A stretch of 7,689 nucleotides of DNA from JBCBJX01 sp038522735 (GTDB lineage: Bacteria > Pseudomonadota > Alphaproteobacteria > Caulobacterales > Parvularculaceae): contig JBCBJX010000121.1 of NCBI GenBank assembly GCA_038522735.1, forward strand, positions 1 to 7,689. Direction: 5' to 3'. The translations under genes and the position numbers were made by a program. The notes under the pieces were generated by a model. The model was not told the DNA's origin. It was given only the letters and a program-made list of their open reading frames with translations, and made no database searches. Within the stretch, counting starts at the first letter, position 1. Each line of letters opens with the position of its first letter. Shown here piece by piece: positions 6,098 through 7,689 of the stretch.

Positions 6098-7348
6098 TTA
6101 GATCGGGTCGTCCAGGGACTTCGCAGAGGCGGTGAACGGTTTCGGACCGTCCGCCGTCATCGTGAAACAGTCTTCAAGGCGCACCCCGAACTCGCCGAAA
6201 GCGTAGAGCCCCGGCTCGTTAGAGAAGCACATGCCCGCCGCGAGCGGCGTTTCTTCGCTTTCAACGAGGTTGATCGGCTCGTGCCCCTCCATGCCGATGC
6301 CATGGCCGAGGCGATGGGAGAGGCCCGGCGTTTGATAGCCCGGACCCCAGCCGAGACTTTCATAATAGCTGCGGACCGCCCGATCGACAGCGCCCGCCGG
6401 CAGGCCGATGCGCGCCGTTTCATAGGCGATCTCCTGCCCGCGCTTCACCGTGTTCCAGACCTCGCGCTGACGCTTCGTCGCCTCTCCGTAGACGAATGTC
6501 CTTGAAATGTCGCTTCGATAACCGTGGACGGAGCACCCACAGTCCATAAGAACGACGCCGCTCTCCTTAACGACCTGCGGCGCATCCGTCCCGTGGGGAT
6601 AGGCGCTCGCCTCGTTGAAGAGCGCCATGGAGAAGGCCGGGCGCCCGCCGCGGCGGCGCGTCGCCGCATCCATCAGCGCCGAGACGTCCTGCGACGTCAT
6701 GCCGACCTCAAGACCGGCGTAAACTTCCGCGTAGGCTGCGATCGTGACGTCGTTCGCGGCCTGCATCAGGGCGAGCTCCGCGGGCGACTTGATCATCCGG
6801 CAGGGCCGCGTGATCGGCGCGCCGGGGACGACTTTCGCGTCCGGCAGAGCCCGACCGACGCCGTCAGCTACGAAAAAGCGGACGCTTTCCTCCATCGCCG
6901 CCTTTCCCTTCGCGAGCTTCCAGTCGCGCGCGTAACCGGCGACGACGGCGAACGGGTCCTCGTTTTCGTGCCAGGTGCGCACGCTCGCCGGAACCCCCAG
7001 CGATTCTTGTACGGACGGCTCCTCGAAATAGGGCGTCACGACGCCGACCTCGCCCTCGCGCGGGATAAGCGCCGCGACGAGACGCTCCGAGCGCCACCAG
7101 CGAAGTCCCGTGAAATAGGTGAGCGCCGCGCCCGGCTCCAGAAGCAGAAACGACACGCCCTTTTCCTGCATGAGTTTTTGCGCCTTCGCGATGCGCGCGA
7201 GGCGTTCGTCGCGGCCGATCGGTTTTGCATTGGCGACGGAGGGGAGGACGCCGCCCTCCTCCCGCGTCGCGGCGAAGGCCGCCGGCGCTGCGGACGCCGC
7301 GAGCGCGGCGCCGCCGATTTTCAGAAAAGAGCGTTTGCTGACGGTCAT
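6098..7348 (-). CDS. Exported M24-family metallopeptidase (Xaa-Pro aminopeptidase / prolidase-like)
   Basis: A 416-residue protein with a Tat-like signal: SKRSFLK at residues 4-10, a hydrophobic Ala/Gly stretch at 11-25, and AFA|A with probable cleavage after Ala26. The twin-arginine pair is Lys-Arg here. After a creatinase-like N-terminal domain (about 45-180) comes the pita-bread peptidase domain. All five dinuclear metal ligands are visible: Asp269 and Asp280 (DCGCSVHGYRSDISRTF), His349 (GHGIGMEGHE), Glu378 (NEPGLY) and Glu392 (RLEDCF). The accessory histidines His252, His345 and His356 are also present. The family cleaves Xaa-Pro bonds in peptides; the signal suggests export folded and metal-loaded, for use of extracytoplasmic peptides. 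The ATG is at 7348-7346, with AGGA about 10 nt upstream. The gene lies 68 bp downstream of alaS on the same strand and has its own promoter candidate. Substrate (dipeptide, or longer peptide N-terminus) is undecided. Confidence 0.92.
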   Translation of the reverse strand: MTVSKRSFLKIGGAALAASAAPAAFAATREEGGVLPSVANAKPIGRDERLARIAKAQKLMQEKGVSFLLLEPGAALTYFTGLRWWRSERLVAALIPREGEVGVVTPYFEEPSVQESLGVPASVRTWHENEDPFAVVAGYARDWKLAKGKAAMEESVRFFVADGVGRALPDAKVVPGAPITRPCRMIKSPAELALMQAANDVTIAAYAEVYAGLEVGMTSQDVSALMDAATRRRGGRPAFSMALFNEASAYPHGTDAPQVVKESGVVLMDCGCSVHGYRSDISRTFVYGEATKRQREVWNTVKRGQEIAYETARIGLPAGAVDRAVRSYYESLGWGPGYQTPGLSHRLGHGIGMEGHEPINLVESEETPLAAGMCFSNEPGLYAFGEFGVRLEDCFTMTADGPKPFTASAKSLDDPI

Positions 7349-7380
7349 GGGCGGGGCGTCCTTTCCGGCGATGTCGCCGA

Positions 7381-7410
7381 AGCCTAGACGCCCGTCGCCC
7401 GCCGCGGCAA
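7381..7410 (-). promoter_or_regulatory. Candidate promoter of the M24 peptidase gene
   Basis: On the minus strand TTGCCGC (7410-7404) is followed after 15 nt by TCTAGGCT (7388-7381), which resembles the GCTANAWC -10. Transcription would start near 7374, leaving a leader of about 25 nt that contains the AGGA ribosome site (7362-7359). It would let the peptidase gene be transcribed separately from alaS. No clear terminator is seen between the two genes. Confidence 0.4.
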
Positions 7411-7416
7411 GGAGCC

Positions 7417-7689
7417 TTAGGCCGCCGCCTTCAGCGCCCCTGCGATCGCCTCGACCGCCTTCGCGGCTTTGGCGCCTTCCGGACCGCCGGCTTGGGCCAT
7501 GGCGGGACGGCCGCCGCCGCCTTTGCCGCCCACCGCTTCGGCGCCGGCGCGGACGAGATCGACGGCGGAGAACCGGTCCGTCAGATCGTCCGTCACCGAC
7601 ACGACGAGCGCCGCTTTGCCGTCATTGACGCCGACGAGGGCGACGACGCCGGATTTGAGGCGCGCCTTGAATTCATCCGCCACCGACCG
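7417..7689 (-). CDS. alaS: Alanyl-tRNA synthetase, C-terminal 90 residues, 5' part outside the window
   Basis: The frame is open from the right edge to the TAA at 7419-7417, showing the last 90 residues of the C-terminal DHHA1 domain. The diagnostic glycine-rich block GGKGGGGRPAMAQAGG is coded at about 7540-7493; AlaRS enzymes normally read GGKGGG(G)RPDMAQAGG. The preceding VNDGKAALVVSVTDDLTDRFSA also fits AlaRS. The enzyme charges tRNA-Ala in the cytoplasm; this domain contacts the tRNA and bridges the aminoacylation and editing parts. The catalytic core, editing site and zinc ligands are not in the window. The apparent GTG at 7683 is internal. The usual Asp after Arg-Pro is Ala here. Confidence 0.93.
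   Translation of the reverse strand, partial: RSVADEFKARLKSGVVALVGVNDGKAALVVSVTDDLTDRFSAVDLVRAGAEAVGGKGGGGRPAMAQAGGPEGAKAAKAVEAIAGALKAAA

Noticed and set aside
6066..6100. A shared bidirectional terminator between recQ and the M24 gene
   Set aside because: GCGTC (6076-6080) can pair with GACGC (6090-6094) and AAGG with CCTT outside it, but a 6-nt bulge interrupts the stem and there is no proper U-run on either strand.
6524..7387. A 287-codon plus-strand frame opposite the M24 gene
   Set aside because: It has Arg/Asp-rich low-complexity composition, whereas the opposite strand has a complete metallopeptidase with all metal ligands.
1..7689. A mobile element, defence island or biosynthetic cluster
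   Set aside because: There is no transposase, integrase, inverted terminal repeat, att-like repeat or codon-usage break; recQ here is a standard housekeeping helicase with no defence-type neighbours.

Overview
The window is GC-rich chromosomal DNA that looks like an alphaproteobacterium, possibly of the Caulobacterales / Hyphomonadales / Parvularculales type. The organism is inferred from three things: very strong G/C at third codon positions, a eukaryote-like dimeric NADP-isocitrate dehydrogenase, and promoter-like sequences that fit the TTGaCgS - GCTANAWC consensus described for the Caulobacter housekeeping sigma factor. No species can be named from the sequence alone.

Layout, left to right. 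A TPR-sulfotransferase gene enters from the left edge on the + strand and ends at 1310. It converges on and overlaps by 6 bp a minus-strand tRNA 2'-O-methyltransferase gene of the TrmJ type (1305-2069). A divergent 168-bp spacer separates trmJ from icd (2238-3458, +) and carries a good promoter candidate and a GC-rich structured leader for icd. After a stem-loop comes a small exported beta-solenoid protein of the GIN/DUF2807 type (3572-4207, +), then recQ (4276-6087, +). recQ converges, with a 10-bp gap, on a minus-strand gene for an exported M24 metallopeptidase (6098-7348). The 3' end of alaS (minus strand) runs off the right edge (7417-7689).

The genes do not form one pathway. Translation and tRNA modification (alaS, trmJ), central carbon metabolism (icd), DNA repair (recQ) and two exported proteins (GIN, M24) sit side by side, mostly with short spacers and their own promoter candidates. 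Coding density is very high: no gap exceeds 170 bp. I see no tRNA or rRNA gene, insertion sequence, CRISPR array or phage gene.

I do not see a new multi-gene system. The least ordinary items are the GIN-type protein, with six evenly spaced SSxxD coils and two cysteines in the same register of adjacent coils; the TPR-sulfotransferase fusion with unknown acceptor; a probably leaderless recQ start; a Lys-Arg variant of the Tat motif on the M24 enzyme; and an Asp-to-Ala change in the glycine-rich loop of alaS.
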